Shown here piece after piece: positions 34,233-41,887 of a stretch of 64,000 bases of DNA; within the stretch, counting starts at the first letter, position 1; each line of letters starts with the position of its first letter. The stretch comes from Collinsella tanakaei (GTDB lineage Bacteria > Actinomycetota > Coriobacteriia > Coriobacteriales > Coriobacteriaceae). The stretch is taken from assembly GCF_021531055.1 (NCBI RefSeq), contig NZ_JADYTL010000002.1:62001-126000 (forward strand). Direction: 5' to 3'. A program made the position numbers and the translations under genes. The notes below the pieces were generated by a model that was not told where the DNA came from, searched no databases, and saw only the letters and a program-made list of their open reading frames with translations.

Positions 34233-35117
34233 CTAGATATCGCGCTTGCGGGAGATGAAGAGCACGACGGCGCCCGCGGCGACGATCCAGATGATACCTG
34301 TGAGAACGGCCTGAATACCCGGGTCGACGGTAAAGGCACGGCTTGCCTCTCCCCAGATATCGATCGACGCGTTGAAGAACAGCTGCCCACCCTGGCTCAG
34401 GTTGTTGAGCGCGGTGGAGGGCATCCATGTGGCGAGCGTCTCGAAGACGGGTGCCAGCGGCTCGAGGAAGCGCAGCACACCGCCGGAAGAATACGCGAGA
34501 CCCATGAGCATCTGCGGCACGACCGAAGCGGTGAAGCAGAAAGCGCCGATATAGCTCACCGGGCTCACGCGGGTCGCATACACAAGGATGAGCGAGCACG
34601 CGGAAAGCGCCCAGGTGTTGAGCCAAAAGCCCAGGAACCAGCCGATGACCTCGACGGGACCCTCCGACGCGGCGAACTCCGGATGACCCGCTGTCATGAT
34701 CGGCAGAAACGCCAGCGCGACGACGGTGGCGAACAGGATGACCAGCGCGGACAGCACGCCCGCGAACAGCAGCTTGCCGACGATATATGAAAGCCTGCCC
34801 GAACGTGCCGAGAGCACGGACTTGATGTAGCCGCACTTGAACTCGGCCAGGGAATGCTCCACGACCATGAACGCCACGCAAAGCGGCACGAGGCCGTTCA
34901 GCATGTCGGCGAAATACACCGTGAGCGAGGTCTTGGTCACCACGTTGCCGATGGTGCTGCCGGTCATGTCGACATACATCTGGCTGTTCGCAAAGGCCAC
35001 CAGGGCCATGACGATACCATAGGCGGCGAGGATCGCAATGCCGTACTGCCAAAAGCTACCGCGCAGGCCGCGCGGGCGGGTGATGCGGTACAGGTCGGAT
35101 TTGATGAGGTTCAGCAT
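34233..35117 (-). CDS. ABC-2 type permease, peptide-antibiotic resistance type
   Basis: Membrane component of an ABC exporter, 294 residues, six or more helices. Its N-terminus (MLNLIKSDLYRITRPRG) and the EHSLAEFKCGYIKSVLSAR segment after helix 2 are typical of LanE/LanG- and BcrB-like permeases that remove lantibiotics or bacitracin-type peptides from the membrane; the ligand here is unknown. GGAAGG, which precedes its ATG, lies within the end of the 23-codon ORF just upstream, so translation of the two is likely coupled. Confidence 0.8.
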   Translation of the reverse strand: MLNLIKSDLYRITRPRGLRGSFWQYGIAILAAYGIVMALVAFANSQMYVDMTGSTIGNVVTKTSLTVYFADMLNGLVPLCVAFMVVEHSLAEFKCGYIKSVLSARSGRLSYIVGKLLFAGVLSALVILFATVVALAFLPIMTAGHPEFAASEGPVEVIGWFLGFWLNTWALSACSLILVYATRVSPVSYIGAFCFTASVVPQMLMGLAYSSGGVLRFLEPLAPVFETLATWMPSTALNNLSQGGQLFFNASIDIWGEASRAFTVDPGIQAVLTGIIWIVAAGAVVLFISRKRDI

Positions 35118-35121
35118 GGTC

Positions 35122-35193
35122 TTACCTTCCTTTGCGGCGGGGGAACAAAGCGGGAACGAGTTCGACGAGCAGGTCGATCAGGCAGTCGAGCAT
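35122..35193 (-). CDS. 23-residue hydrophobic peptide between ABC ATPase and permease
   Basis: Tiny ORF that begins four bases after the ATPase stop, with GGGAGGTAGGACG directly before its ATG. It ends four bases before the permease ATG. The product starts MLDCLIDLLVELVPALF and ends in a basic PRRKGR. It has alternating Asp/Glu and Leu/Val/Ile, so a short amphipathic or membrane-surface helix with a positively charged end is likely. Position and ribosome site argue for real translation. It may be a small regulatory subunit of the pump, a signal for the nearby kinase, or only a device that couples translation. No homologue is recognised. Confidence 0.55.
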   Translation of the reverse strand: MLDCLIDLLVELVPALFPRRKGR

Positions 35194-35197
35194 CGTC

Positions 35198-36226
35198 CTA
35201 CCTCCCTGCTCGCATATGCGATGGCGTGTAGGCAACCTGGCCGGCGCCGCCGTCCATAAGCTCCACGAAATAGTCCTCGATATCGCGCTCGAGCACCGAA
35301 AGCTCCAGTACCACCTGGTCGGCTTCGTGCAGGATGTGCGAGACATCCTCGACCGACGGCGCACCGGATGCCGCGGGGTCGGTCGCCGCACCGCCGAAAG
35401 CCGCGGTGGCACGACGTGCTCCCCCTCCGATCACGATGGCCTGATCGGGCTCCACGCGAAACGTCGAGGCCGGCAGGCGCTCCTCGAGGATCGCCAGTGC
35501 GCGGGCGGGGTCGGCTGTCCGCACGCGCACCGAGCTTCCGCAGGTGGCGTGCAGCTCCTCGTCGGTGAACTCGCGCACCATGCGACCGGCCGCGATGACG
35601 CCGAAGCGCGTGCACACGCGCATGAGCTGGTCGAGCACGTGGCTCGAGATGACGATGGTCACGCCGCGTTCCCGGTTGAGCCTCACGAGCGAGCGGCGCA
35701 GGTCGCGCGTGGTCTCGGGGTCCATGCCGTTGAACGGCTCGTCGAGCAGCAGCAGGTCGGGCGAGCCCACGAGCGCGAGCGCGAGGCCCAGGCGCTGCTT
35801 CATGCCCTGCGAGAACTTTTTGACCTTGCGCGCACCCGCCGCCTCGAGACCCACGAGCTGAAGCAGTTCGCCCACCCGCTCGCGTGGACGCACCACGCCC
35901 ATCGCGAGCGCCTTCATCATGAGGTTCTCGCCTGCGGAGAAGTTGGGCATGACGCCCGGCTCCTCGATGAGCGCGCCGATGCGCGAGGACCCGCCCGAGA
36001 AGCTGCCGGCGCGACCAGCGCCCGTCTCGCCGCTGCCGAACAGCGCGAGCTCGCCTGAGGTCGGGGTCGTGAGGCCGGCGATCATCTTCATGGTCGTCGA
36101 CTTGCCGGCGCCGTTCTTGCCGACGAAGCCGTAGATGTCGCCTTGGGCCACCTGCATATCCAGGTGGTCGACGGCAAAGGCCTTCCCGTATCGCTTGGTG
36201 AGGCCGCGGATATCGATCACGTTCAT
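35198..36226 (-). CDS. ABC transporter ATP-binding protein (BcrA/LanF-like)
   Basis: Cytoplasmic ATPase of 342 residues that would pair with the permease downstream. Walker A is GKNGAGKSTTM (about 36-46), the signature is KFSQGMKQR and Walker B LLLLDEPFNGMDP, with the H-loop in SSHVLDQ. The C-terminal extension of about 120 residues, with DPARALAILEERLP and a Gly/Ala-rich stretch, is usual for drug-resistance ATPases of the BcrA kind. The start at 36226 has GGGAGCAACC before it; an in-frame ATG at 36238 is possible. The operon order is response regulator, ATPase, small peptide, permease. Confidence 0.85.
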   Translation of the reverse strand: MNVIDIRGLTKRYGKAFAVDHLDMQVAQGDIYGFVGKNGAGKSTTMKMIAGLTTPTSGELALFGSGETGAGRAGSFSGGSSRIGALIEEPGVMPNFSAGENLMMKALAMGVVRPRERVGELLQLVGLEAAGARKVKKFSQGMKQRLGLALALVGSPDLLLLDEPFNGMDPETTRDLRRSLVRLNRERGVTIVISSHVLDQLMRVCTRFGVIAAGRMVREFTDEELHATCGSSVRVRTADPARALAILEERLPASTFRVEPDQAIVIGGGARRATAAFGGAATDPAASGAPSVEDVSHILHEADQVVLELSVLERDIEDYFVELMDGGAGQVAYTPSHMRAGR

Positions 36227-36374
36227 GGTTGCTCCCATCTGCTGCGTCCGCGGGCGGACCGCCGTTGTCGGCACCCGTTCCCGCTTGTCGCCTATGAGTA
36301 TGGGAGGCGACCTTTGAGCATGTCTTATCTGAAGTTTAAGAAAGGTTAAAGGATGCGCGGCGAACCGCTTCCGA

Positions 36375-37102
36375 TCAGCCTTCCTGCAGTTTGAAGCCCA
36401 TGCCCCACACCGTCTTGATGTAGCTGTCGGTGCCGCTCGCCTTGAGTTTGGCGCGGATGTTGGACACGTGCACGTTCACCGTGTTGTCGTCGGCCGCGTA
36501 CGGTTCGCCCCATGCCCGCTCAAACAGCTCCTGCTTGGAGAAGACACGCTTGGGATGGGAGATGAGCGCCTGGAGGATGTTGAACTCGATGCGCGTGAGC
36601 TCCACCGGCTCGCCCGCCACCGTAAACGTGCGCGCCTCCGGATCGAGTTCCCACGTGCGGAAACGCAACGCACTCGAAGACTCGCTGTTCGCCGTGCCGT
36701 CTGCTACGTCGCCACCCGTGCCGGCAAGCCCGCGATGCCGCAGCTGCACCTCGATGCGCACCACGAGCTCGTCAAGGTCGAACGGCTTGGTGAGGTAGTC
36801 GTCCGCCCCGAGCTTGAGCAGGTCGATGCGGTCGGAGGCCGCCGTGCCGCCGAGATGACGATGATAGGCACGCGCGCATCCCGCTCGCGGATGAGGGAGA
36901 CGAGTTCCTCCCCGTTGAGACCCGGCAGCATGAGATCGGAGACCACAATGTCGAACGGGAACACGTCGCCGCTGGCGAGCAACCGCGCCTCGCTGCCGGA
37001 GAAGGCCTGGGTGCACTCCATGCCATGCCGCGCCAGATGCGTGGCGACGATCTGGTTGATATCGGCATCGTCCTCGACGAGCAACACGCGCACCGCGCCC
37101 AT
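36375..37102 (-). pseudogene. OmpR-family response regulator, frameshifted
   Basis: DNA-binding two-component regulator. The receiver domain starts at 37102 (GGAGGAG upstream) with VRVLLVEDDADIN (acidic pair) and DIVVSDLMLPGLNG (phospho-Asp). After VPIIVISA the frame is lost near 36848 and resumes in another frame with TAASDRIDLLKLGADDYLTKPF, then an intact winged HTH ending VWGMGFKLQ. Restoring one base (for example GCGCGCACG for GCGGCACG) would join the two halves perfectly. Either the gene is newly inactivated, or the shift is a sequencing error or a programmed event. It is the obvious controller of the ABC genes downstream. Confidence 0.8.
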
Positions 37103-37174
37103 ACCCAACTCCTCCATAACCATGAGAACGGCTCAGTTGTCACCATTTTGCCTCATGACCCAAAGCCATGACAG

Positions 37175-37217
37175 TGACAAGATTGTACCTGGCACCATCT
37201 TGTCGCCATCTTGTCGA
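37175..37217. repeat. Family B repeat plus half unit
   Basis: TGACAAGATTGTACCTGGCA with CATCTTGTCG, then a second CATCTTGTCG end. It lies between the response regulator and the divergent small gene. Confidence 0.75.
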
Positions 37218-37223
37218 GGCGTA

Positions 37224-37243
37224 AAATAACCCCTGGGGTATTT
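37224..37243 (+). promoter_or_regulatory. AT-flanked palindrome before a small Cys-containing protein
   Basis: AAATAACCCCTGGGGTATTT is an imperfect dyad centred 39 bases before the ATG at 37273. It is a possible operator; no factor can be named. Confidence 0.3.
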
Positions 37244-37272
37244 TTACATGTTGAACGCCGCGAAGGAGCACG

Positions 37273-37647
37273 ATGATCGGCAAGACGCTGGAGAAAGCCG
37301 CGGCTGCTGGAGCTGCGACGATGTGGATCTGTCCCACCTGCGCGTGGGCCGACATGGGCCTTGTGCAGAAGACCACACCGGAGGGGACGATCGCCTACTT
37401 CGATTTCGACGGTATCGGCTACGCGCTCATCATCGTCATCGCGCTCGTTTTGATCTTCCGCGGGCAGCGCAAAGCGCTGAAGCGCATGGCTGCGGGTAAG
37501 CGGCGCGCCCGGCGCGGCGAAGCGGCCTCTGGAGAACCCGCCGACCCCGGCGCGGAAGCCCTTGCCGCCGTCGAACGCCTCAAGCAGGCCGAGCAGGCCG
37601 CCCGCGCACCCAAGAAGCGCGTCATGCGACACAAAACGGGAAAATAG
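37273..37647 (+). CDS. Hypothetical single-pass membrane protein
   Basis: Protein of 124 residues, not recognised. An N-terminal Ala-rich helix leads to the motif WICPTCAWADMG (about 18-29). Next is a short segment, a hydrophobic helix (about 48-63, YALIIVIALVLIF), and a long basic then Ala/Glu-rich tail that may form a coiled coil (about 90-115). The CPTC pair could be a redox or metal site. AAGGAGCACG precedes the ATG. Its last codons (TGK) and TAG stop come from a family A repeat. Confidence 0.5.
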   Translation: MIGKTLEKAAAAGAATMWICPTCAWADMGLVQKTTPEGTIAYFDFDGIGYALIIVIALVLIFRGQRKALKRMAAGKRRARRGEAASGEPADPGAEALAAVERLKQAEQAARAPKKRVMRHKTGK

Positions 37648-37666
37648 GGACAGTCCCCATTTTCCC
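37638..37666. repeat. Family A repeat, short form
   Basis: GGGAAAATAGGGACAGTCCC with CATTTTCCC end. It supplies the TAG stop codon of the gene before it. Confidence 0.78.
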
Positions 37667-37677
37667 AACGCCAATCG

Positions 37678-38487
37678 TCACCCGATATCCGCGACGAATC
37701 GCTCGATCAGCATGTTCACATACTCCGGCGCATCGGTGTTGGCGTTATGACCCGCACCTTCGATCCATCTCATGGGAAGGCCCGTGCGCCTTTCCCATGC
37801 TCGGTTGTAGCGCTTGGCCGAACCCGCAGCGTCATGATCGCCGCACATGAGAAGTGCGGGGCAGTCGATTCGATACGGCCGATCCGCTAGTACGGCTTCT
37901 GCAAGTGCCCGGTAGCCGCAAACGGCAAGATCGATGTACTCCCGTTTAGAGTAATCGCTCATCATCTGACGCATCAGCTTCTGCCCGTACGCGCTGGTCG
38001 CACAACCGCGCGAGCCGATATCGAGCAGCATCTTCCAGGGAATCGACTGGTAGATTGCGCGCGTGTGCTTAAGCGCCCACAGCTCCGCCGCCGTGTAGTA
38101 TGCGCGCTGCAACGGACAGGAATCGATGGAGATGAACCCGGCGGCCTCACCTGGATACAAATCGAGATACGCCTGCGCCACGTAGCCGCCCATCGACTGC
38201 CCGATGAGCACGGGTTGCGTGAATCCCTCACGCTGCAGGATCGCGCGCAGTAATTGGGCAAGATCGGCCATGCCCCATCCGAGCTTGAACGGTCGCGACG
38301 ATCCATGCGAGGGAGGATCCCACACCAGACAGCTCATATGCGGTACGAAATGCTCGATCTGCTTGTCGAAAAGCCGATGGTCCGCTGTAAGTCCCGGAAG
38401 GAACACGAGTTGCGGCGCTTTCGCGCGACCGCATGACGTCCAATAGCGGACGATTCCGCCGTCGGCCGAAAACTCCTGCCCGAGCAT
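37678..38487 (-). CDS. Alpha/beta-fold hydrolase
   Basis: Protein of 269 residues. The oxyanion region is LPGLTADHRLFD, and the nucleophile elbow is IGQSMGGYVAQ (Ser about 97). The acid (MCGDHDAAGS) and the His (GAGHNANTD) complete the triad. It belongs to the epoxide hydrolase/esterase-like group of soluble hydrolases; the substrate is unknown. GAGAGGTTC precedes the ATG. Family A repeats lie on both sides. Confidence 0.85.
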   Translation of the reverse strand: MLGQEFSADGGIVRYWTSCGRAKAPQLVFLPGLTADHRLFDKQIEHFVPHMSCLVWDPPSHGSSRPFKLGWGMADLAQLLRAILQREGFTQPVLIGQSMGGYVAQAYLDLYPGEAAGFISIDSCPLQRAYYTAAELWALKHTRAIYQSIPWKMLLDIGSRGCATSAYGQKLMRQMMSDYSKREYIDLAVCGYRALAEAVLADRPYRIDCPALLMCGDHDAAGSAKRYNRAWERRTGLPMRWIEGAGHNANTDAPEYVNMLIERFVADIG

Positions 38488-38501
38488 GAACCTCTCCTAT
38501 C

Positions 38502-38534
38502 GTGGGAAAATAGGGACAGTCCCCATTTTCCCAC
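38502..38534. repeat. Family A repeat, short form
   Basis: GTGGGAAAATAGGGACAGTC with the inverse CCATTTTCCCAC, a 33-base hairpin between two divergent genes and thus in their promoter region. Confidence 0.78.
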
Positions 38535-38547
38535 ACAGGAGCACATC

Positions 38548-39039
38548 GTGAGTGACATCATCATCATCCGGCAGATCACGGCCGACGACGACGCGGCCAT
38601 CGCTGCCATCATACGCGCGAATCTCGAGGCATACCGTCTGAACATCCCTGGGACGGCGTATTTCGACCCGGAGCTCGACCATCTGAGCACCTACTACGAT
38701 GCCGCTCCAGACCGCCGCGCCTATTTCATACTGACCGATGCCGCAGGCACCGTGCTGGGCGGTGCCGGCCTAGCGGAGTTTTCCGGGTTGGACGCATGCG
38801 CCGAACTGCAGAAAATCTACCTGACAGATTCCACCAAGGGCAAGGGGCTGGGATATGCCCTCGCCCGTGCCGTAGAAACGCGTGCCCGCGAGCTCGGCTA
38901 TCGCCGCCTCTACTTGGAAACCCACACCGCGCTCGACGCCGCCATCCACCTCTACGAGCGCCTCGGTTACCAGCGTATCGAGCAGCCTGTGCCCACCGTC
39001 CACACCACCATGGACCGTTTCTACCTCAAAGAGCTGTAA
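38548..39039 (+). CDS. GNAT family N-acetyltransferase
   Basis: Protein of 163 residues. N-terminal strand IIIIRQITADDDAAIAAII, CoA loop TKGKGLGYALARAVE (about 96-110) and C-terminal ALDAAIHLYERLGYQRI are all standard for the PhnO-like group. GTG appears to be the start, with AGGAGCACATC upstream. The substrate is unknown. It is followed at once by the longest perfect palindrome in the window. Confidence 0.83.
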   Translation: MSDIIIIRQITADDDAAIAAIIRANLEAYRLNIPGTAYFDPELDHLSTYYDAAPDRRAYFILTDAAGTVLGGAGLAEFSGLDACAELQKIYLTDSTKGKGLGYALARAVETRARELGYRRLYLETHTALDAAIHLYERLGYQRIEQPVPTVHTTMDRFYLKEL

Positions 39040-39042
39040 CGG

Positions 39043-39122
39043 CAACCGACAACTTGGGGCCAGGTCCAATCTTGTCGCCCACGCGGGCGACAAGATTGGA
39101 CCTGGCCCCAAGTTGTCGGTTG
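39043..39122. repeat. Perfect 38-bp inverted repeat (two family B units)
   Basis: Left arm 39043-39080 and right arm 39085-39122 are exact complements with a 4-base loop. The arms carry CGACAACTTGGGGCCAGGTC and CAATCTTGTCGCCC. The right end overlaps the -35 of the GntR promoter. Confidence 0.9.
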
Positions 39123-39175
39123 CACCTGTGTATAGGTGAGTATATACTGTGCTTGTCTGGTATATACACTATACC
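39120..39175 (+). promoter_or_regulatory. Promoter and operators of the gntR-ABC operon
   Basis: TTGCAC (39120-39125) and TATACT (39143-39148) are 17 bases apart. GTATATAC occurs twice (39140-39147 and 39160-39167), the second inside the dyad GGTATA-N5-TATACC (39159-39175). This suits autoregulation by the YtrA-type repressor encoded downstream. Confidence 0.65.
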
Positions 39176-39289
39176 CAAGGGGATGCGATGCCGACGTCAG
39201 TCGCCTCCCCGCGCGTGCACGGGGACGCCCGTGGACGCGGCACCCCGGCTGAGGGACGCCTTGCCGGGCGGCACGAAAGGAAACCGATC

Positions 39290-39658
39290 TTGGAAATCAT
39301 CATCTCGAACGCAAGCAGCAAGCCCATCTACGAGCAGATCACGGACAGCATCAAAACCGCGATCCTCTCGGGCGAGCTCGCTGAAGGCGAGCAGCTCCCC
39401 AGCATCCGAGCGCTCGCCAACAGCTTGCGCGTGAGCGCCATCACCACCAAACGCGCCTACGCCGACCTCGAGGCCGCCGGCTTCATCGAGACGGTGCAGG
39501 GCAAGGGCAGCTTCGTCGCCGGTGGCAACGCCGAGCTCATCCGCGAGGAGCAGCTCCGCCAAGTGGAGGCGCACATGGCCCGCGCGATCGACGCCGGCCG
39601 CGCCATGGGGCTCACCGACACCGAGCTCACCGAGATGTTCGCGCTCGAACTGGAATAG
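39290..39658 (+). CDS. GntR family regulator, YtrA subfamily
   Basis: Repressor of 122 residues with an N-terminal winged HTH (SKPIYEQITDSIKTAIL, GEQLPSIRALANSLRVS, GFIETVQGKGSFV) and a short helical dimerisation tail, the YtrA size. TTG at 39290 was chosen as start since GAAAGGA precedes it at eight bases and MEIIISNASSKPIYEQI is the usual family beginning; an ATG at 39188 would add 34 unlikely residues. YtrA-type proteins repress ABC genes that respond to cell-wall antibiotics. The two ABC genes follow immediately. Confidence 0.82.
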   Translation: MEIIISNASSKPIYEQITDSIKTAILSGELAEGEQLPSIRALANSLRVSAITTKRAYADLEAAGFIETVQGKGSFVAGGNAELIREEQLRQVEAHMARAIDAGRAMGLTDTELTEMFALELE

Positions 39659-39697
39659 GCGCCCGCCGCAGGCGAACGCCGCAAGAAAGGACCGGCC

Positions 39698-40618
39698 ATG
39701 TCAGCTATGGCATCCGATATCACCTCCGGCACACCCCTCATCGAGGCGCACGGACTCACCAAGCACTACCAGGACTTCTCGCTTCAAGGTGTCGACCTCA
39801 CCGTGAATGAGGGCGAGATCGTGGGGTTCGTCGGCCAGAACGGCGCCGGCAAGTCCACGACCATCAAGGCGCTCCTGGGCCTTACCGCCCTCGACGGCGG
39901 CATCGCCCGCATCCTGGGCACCGACGTCAACGACCTCGCACACGGCACCGCCGCCGCGAGCATCAAGGAGCAGATCGGCGTCGTCTTCGATACCGTGTCG
40001 ATGCCCGGCCACCTGTGCGTGGCGGACGTCGGCCGCGTGCACGCCCGCGCGTTCGGCCAGTGGAGCCAGCACGTATTCGACCAGCTCGTGCGCGAGTTCG
40101 GCCTTGCCCCCGACAAGCAGGTGAAGGACCTGTCGCGCGGTATGGGCATGAAGCTCAGCCTCGCGTGCGCCCTTTCCCACGGTGCCCGCCTGCTCGTGCT
40201 CGACGAGGCCACGGCAGGACTCGACCCCATGGCGCGCGACGAGATCCTCGACCGTCTGCGCACCTTTGTGGAGGAACCCGGTCGTGCCGTCCTCATGAGC
40301 AGCCACATCACGAGCGATCTCGAGAAGATCGCCGACCGCGTCCTGTGCATCGAGGACGGCCGCATCGTGTTCGACCTTGCCAAGGACGAGATCACCGACG
40401 AGATGGGTATCGCCCGTTGCCGTGTGGCGGAGTTCGAGGCGGTCGCCGCATCGGGCATCATCCCCGAGCGCGAGCTGCGCTACCGCAGGCACGACTACGG
40501 CATCGACCTGCTCGTTCCCGACCGCTTCGCGTTCGCGCGGCAGTTCCCGAACATCCCCGTCGACCACATGACCATCGACGACTACATGACGCTGACGCTG
40601 AAAGGTGGTGTGCGATAG
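39698..40618 (+). CDS. ABC transporter ATP-binding protein (YtrB-like)
   Basis: ATPase of 306 residues. Walker A GQNGAGKSTTIK, signature LSRGMGMKLSL, Walker B LLVLDEATAGLDP and H-loop SSHITSD are present. The ATPases of YtrA operons have this short C-terminal extension (about 80 residues). AAAGGACCGGCC precedes the ATG. It is followed without gap by the permease gene, and the pump probably senses or relieves cell-envelope stress; the ligand is unknown. Confidence 0.85.
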   Translation: MSAMASDITSGTPLIEAHGLTKHYQDFSLQGVDLTVNEGEIVGFVGQNGAGKSTTIKALLGLTALDGGIARILGTDVNDLAHGTAAASIKEQIGVVFDTVSMPGHLCVADVGRVHARAFGQWSQHVFDQLVREFGLAPDKQVKDLSRGMGMKLSLACALSHGARLLVLDEATAGLDPMARDEILDRLRTFVEEPGRAVLMSSHITSDLEKIADRVLCIEDGRIVFDLAKDEITDEMGIARCRVAEFEAVAASGIIPERELRYRRHDYGIDLLVPDRFAFARQFPNIPVDHMTIDDYMTLTLKGGVR

Positions 40619-41344
40619 ATGAAGCGCGCATACCTGATTGAAATGACCGTTATCCGCGACTACGCCCGTCAGCTCTTCGGCCTGGGTATCTTCGTCGGCT
40701 TGTGCACGAGCCTGGGCATGCAGAGCATCGTCGCCATTCCCGGTGTGCTCACCTGCATGTACTTCATCATGGGGACCATCGCCGGCTCGGCATACGACGA
40801 GCAGAACAACTGGGGGCTTTACCGACTCACCATGCCCATCAGCCGCCGCGACGTGGTGCTCGGGCGCTACGGCGTCATCGTGACGCTCGGGCTTCTGGGC
40901 ATGCTCGCGGGCTTCATCGCCACGATCGCGCTCTCGTTGATCGCCGGCGTGGTCCCGCTGCCGGGAGATCTCTCGAGCTCGCTCGGACTCACACGGGACA
41001 ACGTGCAGGCGATGGTGTTCTCCTGCGCGGTCTGCACGATCATCGGCTCTGCCGTCGCGAGCATCGAGACGCCGGTCTATTTCCGCCTGGGCCAGACGAA
41101 GGCGACCCAGTGGATCCCGATGATCTCCGTGTTCCTGTTCATCGGCCCCATGGTCATCCTGGGTGCCACCGGCGGACTCGACAACTTCGCCGGTATCGCC
41201 GACGCGGTCCGGGGCCTGTTCGCCTTCATCGAAACGCCCGTCGGCGTGGTGACGAGCATGGCGGTCGCCATCGCGCTCGCGTGCATCATCCTCGGCATCT
41301 CCGCCGCCGTCTCGCTCAAGTTCTACGAGCAGCGCGAGCTGTAG
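40619..41344 (+). CDS. ABC-2 transporter permease
   Basis: Membrane protein of 241 residues with about six helices and the ABC-2 family pattern SAYDEQNNWGLYRLTMPISRR after helix 2. Its ATG directly follows the stop codon of the ATPase gene, and AAAGGTGGTGTGCG in that gene serves as ribosome site. It likely forms the channel for the YtrB-like ATPase. The stop codon touches a family B repeat. Confidence 0.8.
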   Translation: MKRAYLIEMTVIRDYARQLFGLGIFVGLCTSLGMQSIVAIPGVLTCMYFIMGTIAGSAYDEQNNWGLYRLTMPISRRDVVLGRYGVIVTLGLLGMLAGFIATIALSLIAGVVPLPGDLSSSLGLTRDNVQAMVFSCAVCTIIGSAVASIETPVYFRLGQTKATQWIPMISVFLFIGPMVILGATGGLDNFAGIADAVRGLFAFIETPVGVVTSMAVAIALACIILGISAAVSLKFYEQREL

Positions 41345-41411
41345 CGACAAGTTGGGGCCAGGTACAATCTTGTCGCTGGGTTGGTTGGGGGACGTGTTCC
41401 ATCCAACCCAT
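41344..41411. repeat. Family B repeat followed by a complete family C hairpin
   Basis: GCGACAAGTTGGGGCCAGGT with CTTGTCGC (41344-41376). Next to it is TGGGTTGG...CCAACCCA (41378-41411), an inverted repeat enclosing GTTGGGGGACGTGTTCCAT-type sequence. Confidence 0.75.
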
Positions 41412-41774
41412 TTAGTTCAGATAACACCGTCCGCCGTGCAGCCATCCGGTAAGCACGGCGGAAGCCTCTGACAAATTGGCCAGACTCAAACCTGTCGCCT
41501 CCGAAACTTCACCCGATGCCCTATGAATTCGATGCCGTCGAGACCGCCAACGGCAGTCGGTCCCCGACCGATTCCAGTCAATGTTTCCAATTTGCAGATA
41601 ATGCAAATTACTCAACTGACCAGCCATATTCCAAAAGACATCACCAATAGGACGTGCGCCAACTTGCCAAGCCACAAGTTGGCGCCGGATTCAATTATGT
41701 CAGCCCCATCTCAGCGCAGCCCTCCCCTTGCACGAGACCCCGGCGCAACAATCGGGTACCATAAAACCAACAAT
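41412..41774. other. Gene-free stretch with decayed repeats
   Basis: No gene is supported here. It holds a 9-bp hairpin (41431-41461), two degenerate family B units (41469-41500 and 41674-41702) and one family D repeat (41589-41632). Base composition is lower in GC than the surroundings, as expected for decaying sequence. Confidence 0.5.
41589..41632. repeat. Family D repeat, copy 1
   Basis: AATTTGCAGATAATGCAAAT hairpin followed by TACTCAACTGACCAGCCATA and TTCC. It matches the copy at 42303-42352 in the hairpin layout and in CTGACCAGCCAT. Confidence 0.55.
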
Positions 41775-41880
41775 CGTTCTTGCGTGGACGGAGCTGCATC
41801 GAGATGAGCTCATGCAGAACTGGGAACTCGTCGCCTCCGATCGACCGCTCCTTCAGATTCCACCGCTCATGCAGGAGGTA
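41770..41880 (+). pseudogene. C-terminal remnant of a DUF4160-type protein
   Basis: The frame reads IVLAWTELHRDELMQNWELV and IPPLM. This is the usual C-terminal part of DUF4160 proteins, which are normally encoded just before DUF2442 genes. The N-terminal half is absent, and the frame runs on into the next gene without its own stop. It is probably what is left of a two-gene module. Confidence 0.45.
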
Positions 41881-41887
41881 AAAGCAC

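Noticed and set aside
34123-35052. 309-codon minus-strand frame overlapping the ABC permease
   Set aside because: Out-of-frame shadow of the permease; it runs into the MITE-like element and has Arg/His-rich composition.
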